This document shows, in pieces, positions 17,786 to 26,985 of a DNA stretch of 64,000 nt. The position numbers and the translations under genes are program-made. The stretch spans positions 38,494 to 102,493 of the forward strand of contig NZ_BSEX01000020.1 of NCBI RefSeq assembly GCF_027922045.1. The letters run 5' to 3'. This DNA comes from Microbacterium terregens (GTDB lineage Bacteria > Pseudomonadota > Alphaproteobacteria > Sphingomonadales > Sphingomonadaceae). Every line of letters starts with the position of its first letter. Positions within the stretch are counted from its first letter, which is position 1. The notes beneath the pieces were generated by a model. The model was not told the DNA's origin. It ran no database searches and saw only the letters and a list, made by a program, of their open reading frames with translations.

Positions 17786-20712
17786 CAGCGCTTCTCCACC
17801 CCCGTCTCCTCGCGGCCCCGCAGCGGGCGCACCGGCCTGCGGATCGACTGGTGTGCGATGGCGATCAGGATCAGCGCCGTCGCCCCCACGACGAGCAGGA
17901 ACACGCCGAGGTCGAACAGAAGCGCGGTGGCCAAGGGGATTTTCCCGATCAGGGGCACCTCCAGATAGTGGAACCAGGACGTGAGGAACGGATGGTCGAA
18001 GAGCAGTGCCGCAGCGCCGGTAGCAGCTGCGATCAACAGGCCGGCCGCGATCCAGTCGGTCGGGCGAACGCGCAGGCGCGCCTCCACACTGCGCGTTCCC
18101 GCCGCCATGTACTGGAGGATCAGCGCGATCGACATGGCGACGCCGGCCGCGAACCCGCCGCCGGGAAGGTCGTGCCCGCGCAGGAAGAGGTAAAGCGCCA
18201 TCACGACGATGAAGGGGAAGGCCCACTCCAGGATGATGCGAGGGACGACCAGGTAATCCGACACCGTGTCCCCCGGCGCACGCCCCGCATGCGCTTCGTC
18301 GAAGGCGTCCTGCAGGCGCTGCTGCTCGGGGTCGCGGACGCTCTCCCGGGCCGGCCGGAAGCGGCGCAGCAACGAGAACACCGTCAGCGCGACGATCGCC
18401 AGCACGGTGATCTCACCAAGCGTGTCGAATGCCCGGAAATCCACCAGGATGACGTTGACGACGTTGCGACCACCGCCCTCCGCATAGGACCGCTCCAGGA
18501 AGAAGCGGGAGATGGTTTCGGGAAGCGGACGGGTCATCATTGCATAGGCTAGGGCCGCGACGCCCGCGCCTGCAGCAACGGCGATCAGGAGGTCGCTCCC
18601 CCGCCGCAGCACGACGCTCGCGGGCGTGCGCTTGCCAGGCCAGTTGTCCGGCAGCCGCTTGGGAAGCCAGCGCAGTCCCAGGAGGAGGAGCACCGTGGTC
18701 ACCGTCTCCACGAGCAACTGGGTGAGCGCAAGGTCGGGAGCCGAGAGCCAGACGAAGCCGATGCAACTGGCAAGCCCGGTCCCGGAGACCAGAACCACGG
18801 CGGCGAGCCGGTGATATTTCGCCTGCCAAGCTCCGGCCACGGCGCAGGCGCTGCCGATCACCCAGATCAGGGCGAAGCCGGGATCGATCAGGGTTCGCGG
18901 CGCCGTTCCCGGCGCGTAGCCGTGCCGTAGGAAGGGCAGCAGCGCCACGGCACAGGCGACCAGCACCATCAGGCGAAGCTGCGGCTGCAATCGGCGCGTT
19001 CCCAGCCAATCCTCCAGCCACCGCGCCCCGGAGACGAGCACGGAGAGGACCGCGTCGAACATGCGCCGCCCCCTCAGCCGTCCGAGCAGGGGAACCGCAT
19101 CGGCTGCGTTCAAAGCCCGCGCGAACACCAGATACGCCGCCGTGCCGAGCACAAGCGCGATGACGCTCAGCAGCAGGGGTTTGCTGAACCCGTGCCAGAT
19201 CGCGAGGCTGTATTCCGGCGTCCCTCCCCCCAGTGCCGCGCGAACCGCGACGTCGAGGAATGGGCCGATGGTGACGGCGGGCAAGATCCCGATGACGACG
19301 CAGGCAAGCACCAAGACCTCGATCGGCAAGCGCATCCAGTGCGGTGCCTCATGCGGGCGCCGCTCCAGTTTCGTCGGCGGCGGACCAAAGAAGCTCTGGT
19401 GGATGAAGCGCACCGAGTAGAGCACGCTGAAGATCAAGCCGACGGTGACGAGGTACGGCAACGCCTGGTCGAGGAGCGTCTCGTTGGTGTCCTCCAGCGC
19501 CTCCGCGAGCAGCATCTCCTTGGAGAGAAAGCCGTTCAGCAGCGGTACGCCCGCCATCGCCGCCGCGGCGACCATCGCCAGCGTCGCGGTCACCGGCATG
19601 AACCGATAGAGCCCGCTCAGCTTGCGCAGGTCGCGGGTGCCGGCCTCGTGATCGATGATGCCGGCCGCCATGAACAGCGACGCCTTGAACGTCGCGTGGT
19701 TGATCGTGTGGAAGATGGCAGCCACGGCAGCAAGCGGGCTGCCGATCCCCAGCAGCAGGGTAATGATGCCCAGGTGGCTGATGGTCGAATAGGCGAGCAG
19801 TCCTTTCAGGTCCTGCTGGAAGATCGCCGCCCAGGCACCCAGGATCAGCGTGATCAGCCCGACGCTGGTGACGATCAGATACCAGGCCTCGCTCCCCGCC
19901 AGCACGGGCCACAGCCGGATCAGCAGGAACACGCCTGCCTTCACCATCGTCGCCGAATGGAGGTAGGCCGAAACCGGCGTGGGCGCCGCCATCGCGTGGG
20001 GCAGCCAGAAGTGGAACGGGAACTGCGCGCTCTTGGTGAACGCGCCGATCAGGATGAGGATCAGCGCCGGCAGGTAGAGGCTGCTCGCGCGGATCCGGTC
20101 CCCGGAGGCGAGCACCGTATCGAGATCATAGCTCCCGACGATCTTTCCGATCAGGAGAACCCCGACGAGCAGGCACAGCCCGCCCGCTGCCGTGACGACC
20201 AGCGCCATGCGGGCCGCGCTGCGCGCGCTTTCGTTCTGGTGCCAATAGCCAATCAGGAGGAACGAGGTGAGGCTGGTCAGTTCCCAGAAGAAGGCCAGCT
20301 GCACCAGGTTCCCCGAAAGGACTAGCGCGAGCATCGAGCCCATGAAGGCGAGCAGGAACGAGAAGAAGCGCGGGACCGGATCGCGCGGAGACATGTAGTA
20401 GCGCGCATAGACCACCACCAGCAAGCCGATCGCGAGGACGAGCATCGCGAAAATCCAGGTGAGGCCGTCCAGGCGGAGGATGATGTTGAGCCCCAGCGAG
20501 GGCAGCCAGGAAACACCGGTCTGAAGGCCAGTCCCATTCGCGACCTGCGGATAGAGCACCGCCATCAGCACCGTGCCCGCGAGCGCGACGGCTCCCGCGA
20601 TCAACGCTGCAGCGTCGCGGCTTCGCGTCGGAAGCCCGGCAACCGCGAGACTGCCCACGAACGGCAGCAGCAGGACGAACCACAAGGTGACGCTCGACGT
20701 CGCGATAGACAT
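17785..20712 (-). CDS. mnhA: fused Mrp/Mnh antiporter subunit A and B
   Basis: The 975-residue protein has an N-terminal NuoL-like proton channel (motifs FFWELTSLTSFLLIGYWHQN, KSAQFPFHFWLPHAMAAPTP, TINHATFKASLFMAAGIIDH). A central MrpA-specific C-terminal region follows, and then an MnhB domain from about residue 800 with HDLPGGGFAAGVAMSIALI. A-B fusion is known in alphaproteobacterial Mrp systems. The complex exchanges cytoplasmic Na+ or K+ for protons and supports alkaline and salt tolerance. The start has AGGAAAAGGGAG upstream, and no dedicated regulator is visible. Confidence 0.93.
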   Translation of the reverse strand: MSIATSSVTLWFVLLLPFVGSLAVAGLPTRSRDAAALIAGAVALAGTVLMAVLYPQVANGTGLQTGVSWLPSLGLNIILRLDGLTWIFAMLVLAIGLLVVVYARYYMSPRDPVPRFFSFLLAFMGSMLALVLSGNLVQLAFFWELTSLTSFLLIGYWHQNESARSAARMALVVTAAGGLCLLVGVLLIGKIVGSYDLDTVLASGDRIRASSLYLPALILILIGAFTKSAQFPFHFWLPHAMAAPTPVSAYLHSATMVKAGVFLLIRLWPVLAGSEAWYLIVTSVGLITLILGAWAAIFQQDLKGLLAYSTISHLGIITLLLGIGSPLAAVAAIFHTINHATFKASLFMAAGIIDHEAGTRDLRKLSGLYRFMPVTATLAMVAAAAMAGVPLLNGFLSKEMLLAEALEDTNETLLDQALPYLVTVGLIFSVLYSVRFIHQSFFGPPPTKLERRPHEAPHWMRLPIEVLVLACVVIGILPAVTIGPFLDVAVRAALGGGTPEYSLAIWHGFSKPLLLSVIALVLGTAAYLVFARALNAADAVPLLGRLRGRRMFDAVLSVLVSGARWLEDWLGTRRLQPQLRLMVLVACAVALLPFLRHGYAPGTAPRTLIDPGFALIWVIGSACAVAGAWQAKYHRLAAVVLVSGTGLASCIGFVWLSAPDLALTQLLVETVTTVLLLLGLRWLPKRLPDNWPGKRTPASVVLRRGSDLLIAVAAGAGVAALAYAMMTRPLPETISRFFLERSYAEGGGRNVVNVILVDFRAFDTLGEITVLAIVALTVFSLLRRFRPARESVRDPEQQRLQDAFDEAHAGRAPGDTVSDYLVVPRIILEWAFPFIVVMALYLFLRGHDLPGGGFAAGVAMSIALILQYMAAGTRSVEARLRVRPTDWIAAGLLIAAATGAAALLFDHPFLTSWFHYLEVPLIGKIPLATALLFDLGVFLLVVGATALILIAIAHQSIRRPVRPLRGREETGVEKR

Positions 20713-20961
20713 TCTCCCTTTTCCTCCCCGCGGGCGCCGACGCGCTCAACTACCCCGGGGGTTTTTGATTGGCTCGGTTCGGCGCCGCCGAGCTGGTGCC
20801 TACCGAGTGCAGGATCTTCGGAGAGCAGGCCCGCGAAGCTTCTGGGATCAACGTAGGGCGCCGCGCCTGTGATGCAACTCGCCGCGGTGGCGCACGGCGC
20901 CGTCTTAGCATTGCGTAAACCTGCGCTCGCCAAATTCCCGTTTGGATTGCAGGATGTTGGC
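20713..20961. other. divergent intergenic region mrp / MurF fusion
   Basis: A 249-base gap lies between divergent genes and should hold promoters for both. CCCCGGGG followed by TTTTT at about 20754-20766 is a weak hairpin. In-frame upstream starts for the plus-strand gene exist at 20869 and 20872, but they lack a ribosome site. Confidence 0.4.
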
Positions 20962-23900
20962 ATGTCGAGCGCGGAAATGATGGCGAGCCTCTTCAGGCTC
21001 ATGAGCACGAGGACGCCAGCGGCCCAGGGTTCGCCCCCGACGGTTACGCTCTTCGGCGCTTTCAGCTCGGGAAGCAGCAGAGCGCAGGTCCTGACCGCGC
21101 GCGGCGAGAGCCTGCAAGCGGCGTGGAAGCGGCTGGCCGCAGAGATCGAGACGGCCACTGCGGGAGATCCTCCCCGCTGGCTGCGCGTGGAGAGGGTCGA
21201 CCAGGTCGAACCTACCAGCTGGGCAAAGCTGAAGGCCAGCCTGCGCCAGACCAAGCGCAACTATTTCCGTTACGGCATCGCGCTCGACGCGGAGTTCAAG
21301 CGTGCCTTCCTGGAGCAGGAACTGAACGCCAACGCCATGCTCTATGGCGGCAACGCCATCGCCCACGCGGTGGTGAACGAGGGCAACTTCACCATCTACG
21401 CGCGCCGCAAATACGGGCCTGCGACCCAGATCGACTTTGCGGACGATCAACCGTTGTTCGTGTTCACGACCAAGTCGGTATTCGCCGATGCGGACGGCAC
21501 CTGCGTCGTCCTGCACGACAGCGGCCTCGAACGCGGCCGGCGGCAGCTCGACCCGCTGACGCCGGAGGACGTGGCGGCACTGGTTCGCAGCGGCGCCGGC
21601 CACCTTGCGCGACAGGTCGGGGAGGATGGCCGCTTCGTCTACGGCTACCATCCCTGCTTCGACCGAAAGATTGACGCCTATAACGCGCTGCGCCATGCCA
21701 GCTCCACCTATTCGATGATCGAGGCCTGGGAGATGCTGCGCGATCCGCAACTCGCCGCCGCGATCGAGCGCGCGCTCGGCTATCTGGTGCGCGAACTGAT
21801 CCGCCCGGCCACGCTCGCGGACGGCAGCGAGGCGGCGTTCCTGGTGGACGTGGGTGAGGAGATCAAGCTGGGCGGCAGCGCGGTCGCGATCCTGGCGCTG
21901 GCCCGTCATGCCCAGGCGACCGGCTGCCGCGACCATCTGGCGCTGATGGAGCAGTTGGGGCTCGGCATCCGCTCGATGCAGGACCCCGCAACCGGTGCCT
22001 TCGCGCATGTGCTGCACTATCCCGACCTGACGGTCGTCCAGCCGTTCCGCACGATCTACTATGAGGGCGAGGCCGCATTTGCGCTGATGCGCCTTCACCA
22101 GCTGACCGGCGATCCGCGCTGGCTGGCGGTGGTGGAGCGCGCCTACGACCACTTCATCGCGGCGGAGCATTGGCGGCACCACGACCACTGGCTCGGCTAT
22201 TGCACCAACGAGCTGACGCTGGTGCGGCCGGAAGCGCGCTATTTCCAGTTCGGCATCCGCAACGTCGCTGGTTACCTCGACTTCGTTCGGGACCGGATCA
22301 CCACCTTTCCCACGCTGCTCGAACTGATGATGGCCGCGCATGCGATGCTGTCGCGCATCGCCGAGCTTCCGGAGCATCGCCACCTGCTCGCCGGAGTGGA
22401 CATTGCGCGCTTCAACGAGGCGCTGGAGGCGCGTGCGCGGCAGCTGCTGAACGGGCATTTCTGGCCGGAGCTGGCGATGGACTTCGCCCGACCGGACCGC
22501 ATCGTCGGGAGCTTCTTCATCCGCCACCAGGGCTTCCGGGTGCGGATCGACGACGTCGAGCATTATCTCTCCAGCTTGGTCGCCTATCACCACTATCGTA
22601 CGGAGGGTCAGCCGCTGCGTCCGCTCGCAGCGCCCTCAGGTCCAGCGGACCTGTGGGACGCCGATCGCCTGGTCGCGGCGACCGGAGGCAGCTGGGAGGT
22701 GCCGCCGCCCGCCGGCTGGTCTGCACGCGGCGTCTGCATCCATCCGCCGACCTACCGCCCCGGCCAGCTGGCGGTGGTCCGCTCGAGGGACACCGGCCGC
22801 GGAATCCGCCCAGCCGCGCTTGCCAGCCTGTCGCCGCCGCCGGCCGCAATCGTCACCGATGGCCACCCCGGCGCCTTCCCGCCCCACATGCCGGTGCTGC
22901 GCGTCGCCGACACGGGCAATGCCATCCTCGAGCTTGGGCGCGCGGCGCGCCAGCGACTGTCGGTACCCGTGCTCGCCGTCACCGGAAGCGCGGGCAAGAC
23001 GACGGCGGTGGCGATGCTCGCCCATGCGCTGGAGCCGTTCGGTACGGTCGGGCGCAGCGCTCACAACGCCAATCTGCCGCATGGCGTAGCCTGGAACCTC
23101 GCCTCGATTCCGGCCGACGCCAAGCACGTCGTGCTGGAGCTTGCGGTCGGGCGCATGGCGCACAGCGCGCGGCTGGCGCGGCCGGACGTCGCGATCTTCA
23201 CCAACATCGCGCCCGCGCATTTGACCAATGGCAGCAGCGTGGCGGACATCGCCCGCACCAAGAGCGCGATCTTCCTCGGCATGGCGCCCGGCGGGACCGC
23301 CATCCTCAACCGCGACATGGACCAGTGGGACATCGTTCACTCTGCCGCCCAAGCGCGACGGCTGCGGGTGATCCACTATGGCCGGTCGGACGGATGCGAG
23401 CTGCGGCTGCTCTCCTATGACGGGGTGACGCGGGAAGTCGAAGCGGCGGTATTCGGCCGCCGAGTACGCTTCACGCTGGGCGCGTCGGGCGAGCACATGG
23501 CGTTCAACGCGCTGGCGGCCTTGGGCGCCGTGGCGGCACTCGGCCAGCCGATCGAATTGGCGATCGAAGCGCTCGCGAGCTTCCGATCGCTTCCCGGCCG
23601 CGGCGAGACACTGCCACTGGTGATCGACGGCAAGCGGGTGACGCTGATCGACGATGCGTATAACGCCAATCCCGCCTCCATGGCCGCCGTGCTGGCCGAT
23701 CTGGCCCAGCGTCCGGGCATGCGGCGCATGGCGGTGCTGGGAGAGATGGCCGAACTCGGCGAGGCCGAGGAACCGCTCCATCGCCAGCTCGCCGACGCCG
23801 TCGACCCACGGATCGCGCGCGTGCATGCGGTCGGCGCCTTGTGGAACGGCTTCTGGGACGCGCTTCCGGGCGGGCAGCGTGGCGTGCACGCGGAAAGCCT

Positions 23901-24825
23901 GGAGGTACTTCGCGCTGCGGTCCGTGCGGAGCTTCGCGACGGCGACGTGGTCCTGTTCAAGGGATCGAACAGCCGCCGCATCCACGAGCTGGTCGCCTGG
24001 CTCAAGGCGGCCGCGAGCAGCGCTCCCCCTGCCCCACTGCTGCGAGCGCCCGCACCGCAGACGGCCCCGCCGCAGAGCCTGCTGCTCTACGATCTGGAAG
24101 CGGAGCGCATGGTCGTCTCCGAACACGCCGATGCGGTGCACCACCCCGCGGCCTTGGCGAAGCTGCTCACTCTCTGCCTCGTCGATGAACGCCGCCGCGA
24201 ACTCGGGCTTGCGGAGGACGCGCCGATCTTAGTCTCACCCAAAGCTGCGACGGTGGACAGCCGGTGGCGGTTCGAGGCGGGGGAGCGCGTGACGCTCGGC
24301 GAGCTGATGGCCGCGACCGCGATCGTGGGCGCGAACGAAGCGGCGCACGCCCTGGCGGAGTGGCACAGCGGATCGGCTGAGGCGTTTACCGCCGAAATGA
24401 ACGCGCGAGCGCGGGCGATCGGAATGACGGCGAGCCGCTTCGCCTCGCCCAGCGGCCTCGGCCTGGGCCAGGCGATCACCGGTGGCGATGCGATCCTGCT
24501 GGGTGCCCATGTGCTCACCCACGCGCCCGCCGTCCACGCGCTTTCGGCCAAGCCGTGGTTCGCGTGGAAGAGGGCAACCTACCCCAACACCAACCGGCTG
24601 ATCGGCACGGTGGCGGGCGTCGACGGCCTGCGCACGGGCAGTGTTGGCGGGCGTGCCCATCACCTGTTGCTGTCGGTGATCGACGGGGATGGCAGGCGCT
24701 GGATCGCAGCCGTGCTGGGCGCCCCCACCCGCGGCGCGCGCGACGCAGCCGCGCGCGCGCTGCTCAGTTCTGCACTTCCTCCGGCACGGGCGGCAGCGGC
24801 GCCATTGCGCGCAACGCCGCGCTGA
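20962..24825 (+). CDS. three-part fusion: unknown N-terminal region, MurF-like ligase, degenerate S11 carboxypeptidase-like domain
   Basis: The 1287-residue product has three regions. Residues 1 to about 590 have no family I recognise; the middle has helical hairpins of (alpha/alpha)-toroid character (YEGEAAFALMRLHQLTGDP and similar). Residues about 620-1030 are a Mur ligase: P-loop VTGSAGKTT (nt 22978-23004), the MurF hallmark DDAYNANPASM, and KGSNSRRIHEL near the end. Residues about 1045-1280 resemble S11 D-Ala-D-Ala carboxypeptidases, but SxxK reads ALAK (A1064), SxN reads GAN (G1123) and KTG reads RTG (R1224), so it is probably a non-catalytic peptidoglycan-like binder. No signal peptide is seen, so a cytoplasmic ligase is likely. 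ATG 20962 has AGGA upstream; 21001 and 20869 are alternatives. The 3' end overlaps a convergent gene by 62 bases. The substrate is unknown. Confidence 0.8.
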   Translation: MSSAEMMASLFRLMSTRTPAAQGSPPTVTLFGAFSSGSSRAQVLTARGESLQAAWKRLAAEIETATAGDPPRWLRVERVDQVEPTSWAKLKASLRQTKRNYFRYGIALDAEFKRAFLEQELNANAMLYGGNAIAHAVVNEGNFTIYARRKYGPATQIDFADDQPLFVFTTKSVFADADGTCVVLHDSGLERGRRQLDPLTPEDVAALVRSGAGHLARQVGEDGRFVYGYHPCFDRKIDAYNALRHASSTYSMIEAWEMLRDPQLAAAIERALGYLVRELIRPATLADGSEAAFLVDVGEEIKLGGSAVAILALARHAQATGCRDHLALMEQLGLGIRSMQDPATGAFAHVLHYPDLTVVQPFRTIYYEGEAAFALMRLHQLTGDPRWLAVVERAYDHFIAAEHWRHHDHWLGYCTNELTLVRPEARYFQFGIRNVAGYLDFVRDRITTFPTLLELMMAAHAMLSRIAELPEHRHLLAGVDIARFNEALEARARQLLNGHFWPELAMDFARPDRIVGSFFIRHQGFRVRIDDVEHYLSSLVAYHHYRTEGQPLRPLAAPSGPADLWDADRLVAATGGSWEVPPPAGWSARGVCIHPPTYRPGQLAVVRSRDTGRGIRPAALASLSPPPAAIVTDGHPGAFPPHMPVLRVADTGNAILELGRAARQRLSVPVLAVTGSAGKTTAVAMLAHALEPFGTVGRSAHNANLPHGVAWNLASIPADAKHVVLELAVGRMAHSARLARPDVAIFTNIAPAHLTNGSSVADIARTKSAIFLGMAPGGTAILNRDMDQWDIVHSAAQARRLRVIHYGRSDGCELRLLSYDGVTREVEAAVFGRRVRFTLGASGEHMAFNALAALGAVAALGQPIELAIEALASFRSLPGRGETLPLVIDGKRVTLIDDAYNANPASMAAVLADLAQRPGMRRMAVLGEMAELGEAEEPLHRQLADAVDPRIARVHAVGALWNGFWDALPGGQRGVHAESLEVLRAAVRAELRDGDVVLFKGSNSRRIHELVAWLKAAASSAPPAPLLRAPAPQTAPPQSLLLYDLEAERMVVSEHADAVHHPAALAKLLTLCLVDERRRELGLAEDAPILVSPKAATVDSRWRFEAGERVTLGELMAATAIVGANEAAHALAEWHSGSAEAFTAEMNARARAIGMTASRFASPSGLGLGQAITGGDAILLGAHVLTHAPAVHALSAKPWFAWKRATYPNTNRLIGTVAGVDGLRTGSVGGRAHHLLLSVIDGDGRRWIAAVLGAPTRGARDAAARALLSSALPPARAAAAPLRATPR

Positions 24826-25795
24826 TCGCGGCCGCGTCCTCTCCCCGCGCATAGAGTGCGGCACCCGCCTTCAGCGGCTCGGCGAGCAGGTGCCGGGTAC
24901 GTCCCTCGCCCCGCAGCAGGATGTGGGTGGGGTGCAGCCCGGCGCTGCGCAGCCGCTCCACATAGTGGCGTTGGCTGAGGAAGGGCACGACCCGGTCGCC
25001 GGGGTCCGACAGGACGAAGATGTCAGGTCCCGGCTTCGGGATCCCGCCGACATGGGCGATCGGGTCATAGACCGCGGCCGGGTCCTCGACGGGACCGCCG
25101 TCGGGTCCGCGCCGTTTCTGGTAGGCGCGCATCACCTCTGCCGCCGAAACCAGCCCCGAGCTGATGAACGCGCCCGCGATGTCGCGCCGCCGGTCGAGGA
25201 GCGCCGCAACCAGGTGCCCGCCCCCGGAATGCCCCGCAAGGATGAAGCGCGACACCCGGTACCGCGCCTTGATCCGGTCGAGCGCACCGTCGACCAACCG
25301 CACCTCGTCCAACCGCCGCCTCGCGCCATGATTGCCCGAGGATCCGTAGAGGCCAGGCCGAGCGACGAAGATGGCGGGCGTGCCGCCGTCGCGAGCCCAG
25401 CCGGCCATTTCCTGCCGAATGTCGGCCGGAGAGCGCCGCGCATAGCTCCCCGCGATCAGACGGACGCCGCCGCGTCCGCGCAGCAGCACGTCACCCGGCA
25501 GGTACACCAGCATCGTGCCGCCAGCGCGCGGGTTGCCCGCCGGATAGGTTCGGATGCAGGCACCGCCGCCGCGGACCGGAACCCAATAGGCATCGGGCAC
25601 GTCGGTGCAGCGCCGCCGGCTGCTGGTGGACCCGTTCAGCGCCTCGCGCGCGTCGAAGGTCTGGCGGCCGCGCGGGATGCGCAAGGATGCGGGTCGCTGG
25701 GCTTCGTTGGGCATCAGCCGTGGCGGCATCGGGGTCTCCAGTTGCGGCGACAGGAACAGGCTTGCCGCCCCCAACCAATGCCCGAGCACGCTCAC
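24764..25795 (-). CDS. alpha/beta hydrolase coupled to the type I secretion operon
   Basis: The 343-residue alpha/beta-hydrolase-like protein has a nucleophile elbow GHSGGG (Ser near residue 200), an acid candidate in LSDPGDRVVPF and a histidine in the C-terminal third. The N-terminus (LGHWLGAASLFLSPQ) looks like a short signal or membrane segment. GTG at 25795 overlaps the HlyD stop by four bases, so it is translated with the secretion genes. Its 3' end overlaps the convergent MurF fusion by 62 bases. A prolyl-oligopeptidase-like or esterase role is possible; the substrate cannot be told from the sequence. Hydrolases are not standard parts of adhesin secretion operons. Confidence 0.75.
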   Translation of the reverse strand: MSVLGHWLGAASLFLSPQLETPMPPRLMPNEAQRPASLRIPRGRQTFDAREALNGSTSSRRRCTDVPDAYWVPVRGGGACIRTYPAGNPRAGGTMLVYLPGDVLLRGRGGVRLIAGSYARRSPADIRQEMAGWARDGGTPAIFVARPGLYGSSGNHGARRRLDEVRLVDGALDRIKARYRVSRFILAGHSGGGHLVAALLDRRRDIAGAFISSGLVSAAEVMRAYQKRRGPDGGPVEDPAAVYDPIAHVGGIPKPGPDIFVLSDPGDRVVPFLSQRHYVERLRSAGLHPTHILLRGEGRTRHLLAEPLKAGAALYARGEDAAAISAALRAMAPLPPVPEEVQN

Positions 25796-26985
25796 CGCTC
25801 CCGCAACGCCTCCCGCCCCCGGTTGAACGGCTTCACGAGATACTGGAACACCGTCTTGCTGCCGGTGTGGATGTCGGCGGTCGCGACCATACCCGGTACG
25901 ATCGGGAAACGGCGACCGGCCTTGTTGACCAGGGCGTCACTGTCGGTCCGGATCAGCACGCGGTAATATTCGACGTCGGGCTTTGCTTCGTCCTTGATCG
26001 TATCGGGCGAGATGGTCGCAACCTTCCCCTTCAACCCGCCGTAGATCGCGTAATCATAGGCGGTGATCTTGACGCTGGCGGGCTGGTTCGGGTGGATGAA
26101 GGCGATGTCGCGCGGCGAGATGCGCGCCTCCACCAGGAGCTTGTCGTCCAGCGGCACGATGTCCATCAAACGGCCGTTGGGCGGGATGACGCCGCCGATC
26201 GTCGACACCTCGATGTTCTTGACGATCCCTCGCACCGGGGAGCGCAACGTCAGGCGGGCAAGCGTGTCCGCCCGCCCCTTCACCACGGGCGACAACGTCG
26301 CCACTTCCGCGTTCGCCTTGGCCAGCTCCTCGCGGGCCTGAACGATATACTCGGAGGTGAGGTCGGCCTGCTTCAATTCCAGGTCGGCAAGCTGCCGCTG
26401 CAGCCGCAGCACCTCGACATTGCTGGCCGCGCCGACCGCGATCAGCCGCTGGCCGATCTGCACTTCGTTCGTCAGCAACGCGATCGAGCGGCGCAGCCAG
26501 GCGAGCGACTTGTCCAGGCTGCTCCGGCGGGCCTGGTACAGGCGCAGCTCCTTGGCCTTGAGTTCGGGATAGGGATCGAGTTCCGCCGGGAATATGGGAG
26601 CAGTCTGTCCGACCTCCGCTTCCAGCCGTGCGACGCTGGCAAGCGCAGCGCGGTACTTGGCAGCACTTTCCTCGAAGGTCGAGGCACTCTGGGTCGGGTC
26701 GAGCTGCGCCAGGATCTGGCCAGGCTGAACGATATCGTCCTGCTTCACCTCGAGCTTCGCGAGGATACCGCCTTCCAGCGACTGGATCACCTGCTCGCGC
26801 GTGGAGGGCACCACCCGCCCTGCCCCGGTCGCCACCTCGTCCAGCCGTGCGAAATACGCCCAGGCGAAGAGTGCGGCCATGCACGCGACGATCACCCAGA
26901 TCAGCCGCGTCGCGCGGCCAAGCCGCGCACCATCGGCATCGCCGAACACCCAGGCGCCATTCAGGACGTCGGCGCTCGTCGCCAT
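25792..26985 (-). CDS. type I secretion periplasmic adaptor, HlyD family
   Basis: The 397-residue membrane-fusion protein has a short cytoplasmic N-terminus, one membrane segment near residues 28-46, a lipoyl half-motif (VIQSLEGGILAKLEVKQDDIVQPGQIL), long coiled-coil helices at about 95-260, the second half (LRSPVRGIVKNIEVSTIGGVI) and a beta-barrel. The end VPGMVATADIHTGSKTVFQYL is the HlyD C-terminal signature. It bridges the ABC transporter and the TolC-like protein encoded next to it. The start overlaps the ABC stop by one base. Confidence 0.93.
   Translation of the reverse strand: MATSADVLNGAWVFGDADGARLGRATRLIWVIVACMAALFAWAYFARLDEVATGAGRVVPSTREQVIQSLEGGILAKLEVKQDDIVQPGQILAQLDPTQSASTFEESAAKYRAALASVARLEAEVGQTAPIFPAELDPYPELKAKELRLYQARRSSLDKSLAWLRRSIALLTNEVQIGQRLIAVGAASNVEVLRLQRQLADLELKQADLTSEYIVQAREELAKANAEVATLSPVVKGRADTLARLTLRSPVRGIVKNIEVSTIGGVIPPNGRLMDIVPLDDKLLVEARISPRDIAFIHPNQPASVKITAYDYAIYGGLKGKVATISPDTIKDEAKPDVEYYRVLIRTDSDALVNKAGRRFPIVPGMVATADIHTGSKTVFQYLVKPFNRGREALRER

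Noticed and set aside
20754..20766. CCCCGGGG plus T-run as a terminator.
   Set aside because: The stem is only four base pairs and lies in a divergent promoter region where no transcript should end.
20869..20961. Upstream starts (20869, 20872) for the MurF fusion.
   Set aside because: There is no ribosome site and the added residues do not form a signal peptide; ATG 20962 has AGGA at the right distance.
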